Shown here piece by piece: positions 25,608 through 34,370 of a stretch of DNA of 64,000 bases. This DNA comes from Filimonas lacunae (GTDB lineage: Bacteria; Bacteroidota; Bacteroidia; Chitinophagales; Chitinophagaceae), in the NCBI RefSeq assembly GCF_002355595.1, contig NZ_AP017422.1, positions 434,001 through 498,000 on the forward strand. The letters are read 5' to 3'. Within the stretch, counting starts at the first letter, position 1, and every line of letters starts with the position of its first letter. The notes beneath the pieces are model-generated. The model had not been told where the DNA came from, ran no database searches, and saw only the letters and a program-made list of their open reading frames with translations. The translations under genes and the position numbers were made by a program.

Positions 25608-27029
25608 ATGCAAACCCATGCCGATAAAAAAACGTCCCAGCGGGCGCCTGTCGCTGTTGGACAAACTTCTTCACACCAGAATAACAGTATTCAGTTACAA
25701 CAGTTAAGACAGTTTCAGAAAATAGCAGGCAACAGCAGGCATGTGCAACAACTGAAAGCCATGCAGGCCAGGATGACTGGGCATGTAAGCAATAGTGCTG
25801 TTGCGCAACGGAGAGTTTTTATTGGTGCCAATGAGATGACCCCGGTAAACGGGCAGCGATCGCACAATGCACTGTTGAATGGAGTAAAAAAGACACTTGA
25901 TAGCAGGGATAAAGGACTAGGATTTGTAAAAGATGAATATATACGAAAATACAACGATGAAGCTGAATTTAACGATCATAGTAAGTCCAGACCGGTAGAA
26001 GTGGGGTTGGCCCGGAAAATGGGTAGATGGTACAGGTTACCGGAACTGAAATCAAATAAAGAATTTTTTGTGCTGGGTGAAAGCCATGGCACTTTTGGGT
26101 ACCGTGAATTGGTGGCGGAGAGTAACCTGTCGGGGAAAGTGTTGGGCGAAGGCGGTACAAGGGACATCCTTTCTGCTACCGGCAATGCTAAGATAGAGAT
26201 GAATGAGAGTGCGGATGCTTTAAAAGAGAGAAATGGTACGTCCAGAGAGGGGAAAATGGAAACTACTTTCGCTAAAAATTATTATGCATTAGCCGAATTA
26301 AAAGTGGGATTGGAGGCAATGATCGGTAATAGGGGAGTGATGCCTGCGAGTACCAGGAACATGCAGGCAGAAAGTGCCTGGTTAGGGGATTATAAGGCTG
26401 CGGCTGATCGCGGTGAAGATGCTGGTAGTAAGTTGCCTTTTTATAAGCATCATGGTGAGAAGTATTATGCTACTACCGGTTCAGCTGCAGAAAATTACGA
26501 TGTAGTTGCTACCGCTAAAAGCTTACTCACTAAGTTAAATACTGCCATCGTAACTTATCTTACCAAACATAAGAACAAAGCTGCTGCATATGCAGGCACG
26601 CTGGTGGATGCCATGCTGAATGAATTAACCAGAACGGACACGCTGGTAGATGCAGATGAAAAAGTAAAGGGTTTAAAGAATGCAATAGTATTGATTGACA
26701 AGCTGTCGTATGTTATGGAATACCTGTCTAAAAAAGAAGCAAAAGAACAGGAGTTTCCTACAGACGGTACCACCATGGGAGAAAGGGTAACTGCTGTTAA
26801 CAATGCTGCTTTTGCTGCAAGATGGAGTGATGATAGGAAGAAGGCTTTTGCATACAGAGACTTCTCTATGTTTAAGGCTGTTGTAAAAGCAAAGAATGAT
26901 GGGGATTATATAATGGCTGGTATGGGCGACTGGCATGCACAAAACCTGAAAACAGCCTTACAGGCAGAGCATATAAAAGTATTAACGCTAAATGATTTCT
27001 TCGCGAAAACAACCAATGCCATTGTGTAA
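25608..27029 (+). CDS. Effector-like protein resembling contractile-injection-system cargo
   Basis: 473 residues without a signal peptide. The first about 65 residues are Gln/Ser/Asn-rich (QLQQLRQFQKIAGNSRHVQQ) and end near AVAQRRV. This resembles the leader of DUF4157-type proteins carried by Bacteroidota extracellular contractile injection systems. Residues about 150-170 read FFVLGESHGTFGYRE and residues about 435-455 read MAGMGDWHAQNLKTAL. The first motif (GExHG) is like the start of erythromycin-esterase/ChaN/TraB-type domains and the second like their late His motif. Both points come from memory of motifs, not from a search. No injection-system genes are in the window. Confidence 0.5.
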   Translation: MQTHADKKTSQRAPVAVGQTSSHQNNSIQLQQLRQFQKIAGNSRHVQQLKAMQARMTGHVSNSAVAQRRVFIGANEMTPVNGQRSHNALLNGVKKTLDSRDKGLGFVKDEYIRKYNDEAEFNDHSKSRPVEVGLARKMGRWYRLPELKSNKEFFVLGESHGTFGYRELVAESNLSGKVLGEGGTRDILSATGNAKIEMNESADALKERNGTSREGKMETTFAKNYYALAELKVGLEAMIGNRGVMPASTRNMQAESAWLGDYKAAADRGEDAGSKLPFYKHHGEKYYATTGSAAENYDVVATAKSLLTKLNTAIVTYLTKHKNKAAAYAGTLVDAMLNELTRTDTLVDADEKVKGLKNAIVLIDKLSYVMEYLSKKEAKEQEFPTDGTTMGERVTAVNNAAFAARWSDDRKKAFAYRDFSMFKAVVKAKNDGDYIMAGMGDWHAQNLKTALQAEHIKVLTLNDFFAKTTNAIV

Positions 27030-27076
27030 GCGATAACGCCAGGAACTATTCAAAAGGCAATAAAAGAATCCGGATA

Positions 27077-27108
27077 CGGGAGTAAAATGGCGTCGCCATC
27101 TACTCCCG
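27077..27108. terminator. Bidirectional terminator between convergent genes
   Basis: CGGGAGTA pairs with TACTCCCG, with an inner ATGGC/GCCAT stem. It lies between the effector-like gene and the TlpA-like gene and is followed by TTTTT on the forward strand. Confidence 0.7.
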
Positions 27109-27129
27109 CATTCACTTTTTAAACGACCT

Positions 27130-28341
27130 TTATAGGCTATCATTTCCTGATCTGTCATAAATTCGACTTATATCATTTATCAAGGCCCGATTATTATCAT
27201 TCTCGTAACGCCCAATAATCATTCCTTTAGGATCAATCAATATTTTAGTAGGTAAAATAGATACTCCGTAAAGAACCATAATATCATTTTGATACCGATC
27301 TGAAAGCCCATGCTGCCAAAGTTCAACTTTATCCCTTTTTATTGCTTCTTTCCATCTGTCCTGCGAATCAGCATCATCAGCAATGGCAATAAATGCAATA
27401 TTCGCCTTATTTCTTTTTAATACTTGATATAAAGAATCCAGTTCAGGATTCTCTTTTCTGCAGGGCTTGCACCAAGATGCCCAAAAGATCAACAAGACAT
27501 ATTCCCCTTTATAATCAGCCAGCCGGATTTTTTTTTGCACTGGATTGGTTGCCTCAAAATCACTTGCAATAGTATACATTGCACCGCTTTTCCAATTGTT
27601 CATCTTCAGTTGCAGGTTTTTACCGTACCGGCTGTTCTGCACTTCAGCCCCTAGCTGCTCATAAAAGGTATAAAATAAGGCAGGGGAAAGACGATTCATG
27701 GTATATGTTAATTCATGGGCTGTAACAATAGAGTGGGGGTGATTTCTAAAAAAAATAGTATCAATTGTAAATAACCTTTGACTCAAAGGAGCTGTTTGTT
27801 CCTTTAAAGAGTCCATTTTGTCACCAATCAAATCGAGCAAAGTCGAAGAGTCCTTAAGTTTGCTCAATACTATATATCTGTAATTCAATTCTTCATACTG
27901 CCTGTTTAGGGGCGCCAGCAAAGAAGCTGCTTCCCCTCTCAATCGCTTTAATTCTTTATGTTCATTTTCTGTATCAGACCCTGTTAAATCAGGCAAACCA
28001 AAAACATTATTCGTGAAGCGTAAGGTCAGCAGCTTTGGTTCAATAAAAAAAGAGGTGGTATTGGTATCAGAGGCATTCCATCGCTTTGCGTTTCGCTTTG
28101 ACAAAAAGGCCAATACCGGTTGGGAAATATGACCTTTGAAATGAAAGCCTCCATTTGTTACCAGGGAACTGTCCATTATTATTTTTTCTGATGCAGAAAA
28201 ATAACTTAAATACAAGTACTTACCATCCATCTGCTCTACGGTGCCATTTAATAGAAATACACCTTTGGATGCTATTTGAGCATTCATAAGAAAAGGAAAC
28301 AAAAAAAACATCGTTACTACGAGGTTAAGATATCGCAACAT
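27130..28341 (-). CDS. Periplasmic TlpA-like thiol-disulfide oxidoreductase with DUF4369-like N-terminus
   Basis: 403 residues. A signal peptide (ending LMNAQ) precedes a beta-rich region like DUF4369 (about 28-130), a helical linker (about 135-250), and a thioredoxin domain with WCKPC near residue 290 and a cis-Pro in SILPTKI. TlpA-like proteins of this layout exchange disulfides in the periplasm. The gene lies 59 bases downstream of the cysteine-rich peptide gene in the same direction. It may reduce or isomerise wrong disulfides in that peptide, but these proteins are common in the phylum, so the link is inferred from position. Confidence 0.85.
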   Translation of the reverse strand: MLRYLNLVVTMFFLFPFLMNAQIASKGVFLLNGTVEQMDGKYLYLSYFSASEKIIMDSSLVTNGGFHFKGHISQPVLAFLSKRNAKRWNASDTNTTSFFIEPKLLTLRFTNNVFGLPDLTGSDTENEHKELKRLRGEAASLLAPLNRQYEELNYRYIVLSKLKDSSTLLDLIGDKMDSLKEQTAPLSQRLFTIDTIFFRNHPHSIVTAHELTYTMNRLSPALFYTFYEQLGAEVQNSRYGKNLQLKMNNWKSGAMYTIASDFEATNPVQKKIRLADYKGEYVLLIFWASWCKPCRKENPELDSLYQVLKRNKANIAFIAIADDADSQDRWKEAIKRDKVELWQHGLSDRYQNDIMVLYGVSILPTKILIDPKGMIIGRYENDNNRALINDISRIYDRSGNDSL

Positions 28342-28400
28342 AACTATAATAAAGTCACAAGATAGTGACTACAAAGTAATCACTATCTCATGATAAATTT

Positions 28401-28619
28401 TTAATCACATATAACAACACTTGCTTTTGAACATTCATAGCCTGTATCAGAACAGCCAGAACAGATCAAACCTTTGCAACACTTGGAATCCTGCTGGTCG
28501 CATTGCGAACCTGATTTAAGGCATCCGCCTGCACCATCATCACCACCCATAATCTTTCTCATTTCATCACGGCTAAGCATGCCTTGAATGTCCTTCAATT
28601 GAAATTTTGTTTGTCTCAT
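28401..28619 (-). CDS. Gly-Gly-leader, cysteine-rich (knottin-like) secreted peptide precursor
   Basis: 72 residues. The leader (1-26) ends LSRDEMRKIMGG, a typical double-glycine leader cut by C39 peptidases. The remaining 46 residues contain eight Cys at 33, 40, 47, 48, 53, 56, 63 and 71, that is C-x6-C-x6-CC-x4-C-x2-C-x6-C-x7-C. The C-x6-C-x6-CC-x4-C part is the spacing of inhibitor-cystine-knot peptides; even Cys number suits four disulfides. The core is small, Gly/Ser-rich and has a short acidic start. It sits between two thiol-oxidoreductase genes and next to a C39 exporter, so it is probably exported and oxidised. Activity (bacteriocin, signal or other) is unknown. Confidence 0.85.
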   Translation of the reverse strand: MRQTKFQLKDIQGMLSRDEMRKIMGGDDGAGGCLKSGSQCDQQDSKCCKGLICSGCSDTGYECSKASVVICD

Positions 28620-28707
28620 TGTTTTTCATTTTGTAATGTTGATTAATAATCTGTTTTGCCGAATGGGAGGCACAAATTCTTTAAGCCCTTTTTCGCGAAA
28701 AAAAAGT

Positions 28708-30354
28708 TTATTGTAGAAAATAATTCAGATCTTTCAATTCGTACATAGCAGGCAGCTGGTTGCCGTTGATAAAAAAAGTGGGTGTATACCTTATATCAAC
28801 TTTATCACACCACGCATCCATAGCTTCCAATTTAGAAGCCTGCCTGAGCAATTCTCCATTCATGGGATATTTACCAGCAAAAGCATCAAAATTCAACATC
28901 CCTTCTTGATACCAATCATCCAGAGCCTTTTTGGTAACCTCGGCATTATTCTTTTCTGCAATAGCAAGTAAATAACGAACTGGAGGTGCTTTGAAATCAT
29001 CTTCATCATTAGAAGCCGTAAATATTATCTGTACCTTCAGATTGTTATTATTCTCCAGAAGTTTTTCTATTTCAGGGTGAGCATTAGCGCATGGCCCGCA
29101 ATAAGGACTGCAAACTTTGATAATGGTATTGGTTGCTGCCGGATTACCCAGCAGAATCCCCATCCCTTCTGTAGAATAGGCTATCTTTTTCGACTTATTC
29201 AATAGAGTTGAAAATATTTCTTCATTATACTTCATTCGCATGAATTGCCTACGAGAACGTTTAGCATTTTGCACTTTAATAAACAGGGGCTTTAGTAGAT
29301 ACCAAAATCCAATTGTTGCAAAAACAAGCAAAAGAGGAATTGCCGCAAAAGGCTTAAATGTTATGGATACAAATGAAGAAGATAGAATGCCTGAACTAAG
29401 GGCAGTAACAAATTCTAAAGCCAGAACAGCTTGCACAGATAAGCAAAGTAAACACCACTGCTTTGCCACTCGCCATTGATAAAAAATAGAGAAGAATGTA
29501 TAGGGCAATGCGCATAAATTAAGGAGGACTAGCAGTGAGACTATATAAAAAGCATTTTCGGCCGGCAGCAAACTGGCAATTAACATTGATAAAAAGCTAC
29601 CTGAAAAATAAAAGAAGCCTATCTCACTCCAGCTTATTACAGAAAACAATTTTGAACTTTTGGAGTTCAGGATTGCATTGCAATTCATCGCTTTTCCTCC
29701 CCCCGTGCATAACTTTTGTAAAGCGGGATTAACTTTATCTATTTCATACCAAAGCAGGAGACTTGTAAAAAAAAGGCCGGCAAGTTTTAGTGATAATAAT
29801 ACGGAGTAACCCCATGTAACGCCCGCACTTGCAGCCCCGAAGCTAAAAGCGATAATAGGTAATATGAACATCACGAGTCCTATTCCTATATTCAAGCGTA
29901 ATTTATTTTGAGAAAGGCGCTCTTTTTTTCTACTCTCAAAATAGTTTTTCTCACCGGAGGCTTCATTTGCTTCTACAAATAATGTAATGCTGCTCCATAT
30001 CTTTAAAAATTCGTCTCTCGATATAACAAACGGTTTTTGTTTATCTGTATAGTAGGTAATCTTATTTTCAGTTACTCCGGTTACCAGCAAATAGCTTTCT
30101 CCCTTTTTAGTATTACAGTCAGCGATAAACGGTAATGGATAAAAATCCAAATCTTCTATAGATGCACGGACAATACGTGTATCTATCTTCCAGGAATGTA
30201 ATGCATCATGCAAACTCAACATACTGGGATAATCGGGATGGTTTTGCAGGGTTTCAGATATAGTACTATCTGTAACAGGCACTTTCAGTAAACGCAATAA
30301 TTTTTGAATTACTGATACGGCTTTTTCATTACCGTTAAAAACGTCTTTAATCAT
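28708..30354 (-). CDS. Fusion of C39-like (Cys-less), VKOR and DsbA-like thioredoxin domains
   Basis: I start at the ATG at 30352-30354 (548 residues), as the longer frame adds an unlikely 34-residue extension. Residues about 5-130 resemble a C39 peptidase fold (QNHPDYPSMLSLHDALHSW, YLLVTGV) but lack the catalytic Cys. Four or five transmembrane helices follow with VKOR marks: a Cys pair in the loop (CTGGGKAMNC), a Ser/Trp motif (SWSEIG) and the WCLLC active site. The C-terminal thioredoxin-like domain has VCSPYCGPC near residue 416 and cis-Pro in YTPTFF. It probably forms disulfides de novo using quinone. It precedes the peptide gene by 88 bases in one operon. Confidence 0.87.
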   Translation of the reverse strand: MIKDVFNGNEKAVSVIQKLLRLLKVPVTDSTISETLQNHPDYPSMLSLHDALHSWKIDTRIVRASIEDLDFYPLPFIADCNTKKGESYLLVTGVTENKITYYTDKQKPFVISRDEFLKIWSSITLFVEANEASGEKNYFESRKKERLSQNKLRLNIGIGLVMFILPIIAFSFGAASAGVTWGYSVLLSLKLAGLFFTSLLLWYEIDKVNPALQKLCTGGGKAMNCNAILNSKSSKLFSVISWSEIGFFYFSGSFLSMLIASLLPAENAFYIVSLLVLLNLCALPYTFFSIFYQWRVAKQWCLLCLSVQAVLALEFVTALSSGILSSSFVSITFKPFAAIPLLLVFATIGFWYLLKPLFIKVQNAKRSRRQFMRMKYNEEIFSTLLNKSKKIAYSTEGMGILLGNPAATNTIIKVCSPYCGPCANAHPEIEKLLENNNNLKVQIIFTASNDEDDFKAPPVRYLLAIAEKNNAEVTKKALDDWYQEGMLNFDAFAGKYPMNGELLRQASKLEAMDAWCDKVDIRYTPTFFINGNQLPAMYELKDLNYFLQ

Positions 30355-30510
30355 ATCTGGCTTTTTTATCGGGGTGATAAACCCCCTTGGGGGAAGTTGT
30401 AATAAGATTAGCGAATGTAATTTAAGTACTCCCCATAAGTTTTGCTTGATAAACATACATAAAAAATCAATTCAAAAAAAAATCTATATTAGACGTTCAT
30501 TTATTAACGT

Positions 30511-32697
30511 ATGTCATTTCATTTTTACACGCAGCTCAACTCTATGGATTGTGGGCCTACCTGCCTGCGCATGGTTATCAAACACTATGGCAAACATTAT
30601 AGCGCTGATTTTATACGACAACAAATGGGATTTAGCAAGGCAGGAGTTTCTCTATTGGGCATAAGTGATACAGCTGAAAAAATGGGATTTCGCACAAGAG
30701 GCCTGCAGATTAACTATAAGATGCTTCAGAATGTACAGCAACCCAGTATTTTACATTGGGATCAAAATCATTTTGTGGTACTAATAGAAGCCAGTAAAAG
30801 AAAAGTAAGAATAGCAGACCCGGCGCATGGCATATTAATGTATACACCAGAAGAATTTCAGGAACACTGGGCTTCCAATATATCTGAAAAGGATGGGAAA
30901 GTAGGTACTGTACTCATGCTGGAGCCAACACCTGATTTTTACAATGACTATGGGGATAAAGAAAAAAAACTAAGTTGGGGTATTTTTACACAATATCTCA
31001 GGCAAAACCGATGGCAGATCTCTCAGGTCTTTTTTTCGCTTCTACTCAGTTCTATCATTCAATTGCTGCTTCCTTTTCTAACGCAAACAATGGTAGACAC
31101 AGGTATCAATACCCAAAACCTTCAGTACATTACAATTGTATTAATAGCACAGCTTACCCTTACATTTAGTAATGCCATTGTTGTGTTTATTCGAAGCCGG
31201 CTCCAATTAAACATCTCTAACAGCATTAACTTATCTCTCCTTTCTGATTTTTGGATAAAACTCAGCCGGCTCCCTTTGTCTTATTTTGATTCCAGGCATA
31301 CAGGTGATACATTGCAGCGCATTAACGACAACCAGCAAATACAGAAATTTTTAACAGGAGATGCCTTATCCATTATATTTTCGGGTGCTAATTTTTTAAT
31401 TTATGCTGTTATTTTGACTTTCTATAGTGTGCCTTTATTCCTCGTCTTTATGACCGGTAATATTTTATACTTTGGATGGATACGTCTGTTCTTATTTCTG
31501 CGCCGAAAAATTAACTACCAGACATTTCACCTTTCGGCCACAGAGAACAATGCCACATTGCAGTTAGTGCAGGGCATGCAGGAAATCAGGCTAAACAATG
31601 CGGAAAAATTAAAACGGTGGGAATGGGAAAATATACAGGCGCTGATATATAAGCTCAATTTTAAAAGCCTGAACTACAATCAGTGGCAGTCTACAGGCGG
31701 CTTATTCATTACACAAGGCAAAGATATTATACTTAGCTTTATGGTAGCTAAAATGGTAATTGAGGGGCAATTAACATTCGGAACTATGCTGGCAATTCAA
31801 TATATCATAGGGCAACTAAGCAGCCCGGTGCAACAGCTAATTGGCTTATCTCAAAGCATCCAGGATACAAAAATAAGTATGGAGCGCTTAAACGAAATAC
31901 ACACTCTTAAAGAGGAAGAACCTCCGGAGCAGCACTTTGTTAATGAATTGCCTGAAAGCAAAACACTTTCTATACAACAGCTTTCCTTTACCTATCCTGT
32001 TGCAGGAAGTAATCCCGTACTGGAAAATATAAGTCTCACCATACCAGAAGGAAAAACAACCGCTATTGTTGGCGTAAGTGGCAGCGGCAAAACAACGCTT
32101 TTAAAGATCTTATTAAAGGTATACGAAGGTTACGATGGTAATATACATGTAGGAAATAAAAACTTCAGGCATCTTGGCCACACTTTCTGGCGTAACCAAT
32201 GCGGTTCAGTGTTACAGGATGGGTATATTTTTAACGACAGTATTGCCCGTAACATCGCCGTAAGCGATGAGTATATAGATTATCCTAAACTATTAGATAG
32301 TTGTAAAATAGCCAATATTCTTTCTTTTATTGAAACACTTCCCAATGGCCTGAATACAAAATTAGGTGCAGATGGTACCGGAATAAGCCAAGGGCAACGC
32401 CAACGGATATTAATTGCCCGCGCAGTTTATAAAGACCCACAATACCTTTTTCTGGATGAAGCCACCAATGCTTTGGATGCGAATAATGAAAAAGACATTG
32501 TGGAAAACCTCCAGGATTTTTTTAAAGGAAAAACGGTGATTATAGTAGCACATCGGCTTAGTACAGTAAAGAATGCAGACAACGTCATTGTACTGCATAA
32601 TGGTCAGGTAGCAGAAGAAGGCTCCCACGAGTATCTTGCTTCTATACAGGGTAAGTACTATGAACTTGTCAGGAATCAACTTGAATTAGGACAATAA
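30511..32697 (+). CDS. C39-peptidase-containing ABC exporter (PCAT)
   Basis: 728 residues. N-terminal C39 peptidase with catalytic C14 (SMDCGPTCLR), H88 (WDQNHFVVL) and D103 (RIADPAHG); it removes double-Gly leaders. Then a six-helix exporter domain (about 160-450) and an ABC ATPase with Walker A GVSGSGKTT (from residue 521), signature GISQGQRQR (about 624), Walker B QYLFLDEA and the His switch IVAHRLS. It is divergent from the peptide operon with 156 bases between, and is followed 10 bases later by an HlyD adaptor gene. It very probably exports the peptide encoded at 28401-28619. Confidence 0.95.
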   Translation: MSFHFYTQLNSMDCGPTCLRMVIKHYGKHYSADFIRQQMGFSKAGVSLLGISDTAEKMGFRTRGLQINYKMLQNVQQPSILHWDQNHFVVLIEASKRKVRIADPAHGILMYTPEEFQEHWASNISEKDGKVGTVLMLEPTPDFYNDYGDKEKKLSWGIFTQYLRQNRWQISQVFFSLLLSSIIQLLLPFLTQTMVDTGINTQNLQYITIVLIAQLTLTFSNAIVVFIRSRLQLNISNSINLSLLSDFWIKLSRLPLSYFDSRHTGDTLQRINDNQQIQKFLTGDALSIIFSGANFLIYAVILTFYSVPLFLVFMTGNILYFGWIRLFLFLRRKINYQTFHLSATENNATLQLVQGMQEIRLNNAEKLKRWEWENIQALIYKLNFKSLNYNQWQSTGGLFITQGKDIILSFMVAKMVIEGQLTFGTMLAIQYIIGQLSSPVQQLIGLSQSIQDTKISMERLNEIHTLKEEEPPEQHFVNELPESKTLSIQQLSFTYPVAGSNPVLENISLTIPEGKTTAIVGVSGSGKTTLLKILLKVYEGYDGNIHVGNKNFRHLGHTFWRNQCGSVLQDGYIFNDSIARNIAVSDEYIDYPKLLDSCKIANILSFIETLPNGLNTKLGADGTGISQGQRQRILIARAVYKDPQYLFLDEATNALDANNEKDIVENLQDFFKGKTVIIVAHRLSTVKNADNVIVLHNGQVAEEGSHEYLASIQGKYYELVRNQLELGQ

Positions 32698-32707
32698 TAA
32701 TTCCAGA

Positions 32708-34024
32708 ATGGCAAACACAACCAATCGGTATACCATTAAAGAAGATACGGATAAATCAACGCTGCAATCAGAAATGACCAGGGAAATTATTTCCAGAAAG
32801 CCTGGTTTTTTCGAAAAATGGGCGTTGGCGATTTTTAGCATTATTCTATTATTACTACTTACAGCTTCCTGGCTGATAAAGTATCCGGATGTGGTAACAG
32901 CAAAAGCAACCATTACGACAGGAAATGCACCTAAAGAGATTGTAATAAAAGAGGAAGGGCGTATCGTAAAACTATTTGCGCAAAACGATCAACTTGTAAA
33001 AAAAGGCGCGGTACTGGGGTGGATGGAAAGTACAGCCAACCATGCCGAAGTTTTGTCCTTGTCCATGCTGCTGGATAGCAGTATTAACCTGTCTGATCCC
33101 GGTCAGATTAAAAATCTTTCAAGCTTGTTCTCGCTTGGCTATACTAACCTTGGAGAAATTCAGCAAGGTTATAGAGAATTCATTACATCCCTGCAACTGT
33201 TTAACGATTATATGACAAATGGTTTCTATTCCAATAAGAGAGTCATGCTGGAAGATGATGTAAAAACTTTAGATAAGACCCGCTTAACTATTTTGCATCA
33301 AAAAGAATTGACGCAGCAGGATATCAGGCTTTCTGAAGATCGTTTAAAGATGCAGAAAGCTCTTCTTGATCAAAAAGTGATTTCCAGGGATGAATTTCAT
33401 ACAGAAGAAAGCAGATTGTACAACAAGCAAATATCTATACCGCAGATTGACGCTTCTTTGCTCTCCAATGAGACACAGAAAAGAGAAAAAGAGAAGGAGT
33501 TGAGTCAACTGGATCACGATATGGCACAGCAACAACTTATTTTTCGTCAGGCATTACAGTCGTTAAAAAGCTTAATAGATGATTGGAAGAAAAAATACGT
33601 CATACAATCGCCTTTAAATGGCAAGGTATTTTTCATCATCCCCATTCAGGAAAATCAGTTTTTGCCCCAGACTAAATTGATAGGTTATGTAAATCCGGAC
33701 GACAGATACTTTTACGCAGAGGCCAATCTGCCTCAGGCAAACTTTGGCAAAGTAGATACAGGTTTGAAGGTGCAACTCCGTTTTGATGCTTATCCCTTTC
33801 AAGAGTATGGCGTTGTCAATGGAACATTGAATTATATCTCTAATATTCCTTCAGACAGCGGCTTTCTTGCCACTATTCGTTTAAATAATAAGTTGAAAAC
33901 AAACAACAATAAAGAGATCCCTTATAAAACCGGCCTTAAGGCCGAAGCAGTCATTATCACCCAAAATATGAGGTTACTGGAGCGTTTTTATTATGATATA
34001 ATCAGGGCAACTTCCAGAAAATAA
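32708..34024 (+). CDS. HlyD-family membrane fusion protein
   Basis: 438 residues: one N-terminal transmembrane helix (about 37-60), a split lipoyl/barrel-sandwich domain (EIVIKEEGRIVKLFAQNDQ and its later half NGKVFFIIPI), a coiled-coil hairpin (about 165-290, with Gln/Glu/Lys repeats) and a C-terminal beta barrel. It links an inner-membrane ABC exporter to an outer-membrane channel. Coupled to the PCAT gene by a 10-base gap. No TolC gene is adjacent, so the outer-membrane part is likely shared. Confidence 0.93.
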   Translation: MANTTNRYTIKEDTDKSTLQSEMTREIISRKPGFFEKWALAIFSIILLLLLTASWLIKYPDVVTAKATITTGNAPKEIVIKEEGRIVKLFAQNDQLVKKGAVLGWMESTANHAEVLSLSMLLDSSINLSDPGQIKNLSSLFSLGYTNLGEIQQGYREFITSLQLFNDYMTNGFYSNKRVMLEDDVKTLDKTRLTILHQKELTQQDIRLSEDRLKMQKALLDQKVISRDEFHTEESRLYNKQISIPQIDASLLSNETQKREKEKELSQLDHDMAQQQLIFRQALQSLKSLIDDWKKKYVIQSPLNGKVFFIIPIQENQFLPQTKLIGYVNPDDRYFYAEANLPQANFGKVDTGLKVQLRFDAYPFQEYGVVNGTLNYISNIPSDSGFLATIRLNNKLKTNNNKEIPYKTGLKAEAVIITQNMRLLERFYYDIIRATSRK

Positions 34025-34202
34025 TTGATGCTAAGCAGAAGTCATATCCTATCAAGGTGCTGTAGGATAAAGCATTGTATAATTATCAACGTATTGAACG
34101 GTCGGCCACTCCATGATTCCTAAGCTTCTGCCCCGGCAAATGATCTCTATTATCGGGTAAGTAATGGGCTTTTAAAATGGTATTTGACATTATTGAAAAA
34201 AG

Positions 34203-34228
34203 AAAAGGTCAGCATTAGCTGACCTTTT
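34203..34228. terminator. Terminator after tRNA-Leu(CAA)
   Basis: AAAAGGTCAGC pairs with GCTGACCTTTT over a 4-base loop. It lies just downstream of the reverse tRNA gene and may also serve the HlyD operon. Confidence 0.8.
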
Positions 34229-34247
34229 CAAATCACTGATTTCAGTG

Positions 34248-34331
34248 TGCCCAGAACAGGAATCGAACCTGCACTTCCTTGCGAAAACAAGATTTTGAGT
34301 CTAGCGCGTCTACCAATTCCGCCATCTGGGC
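34248..34331 (-). tRNA. tRNA-Leu(CAA)
   Basis: The reverse strand folds as a class II tRNA of 84 bases, counting the discriminator A at 34248. The acceptor arms are GCCCAGA and TCTGGGC, the D loop has AATTGGTAGAC, there is a long variable arm, and the T arm is GGTTCGATTCC. The seven-base anticodon loop reads CTCAAAA, so the anticodon is CAA and it reads UUG. The CCA tail is not encoded. Confidence 0.95.
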
Positions 34332-34370
34332 CTCAAATCTCCCTTTTATCGGGGTTGCAATATTAGGATA

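Noticed and set aside
28401-28619. Eukaryotic contamination, given the knottin-like spacing
   Set aside because: The double-Gly leader, bacterial neighbours and the C39 exporter all fit a bacterial gene.
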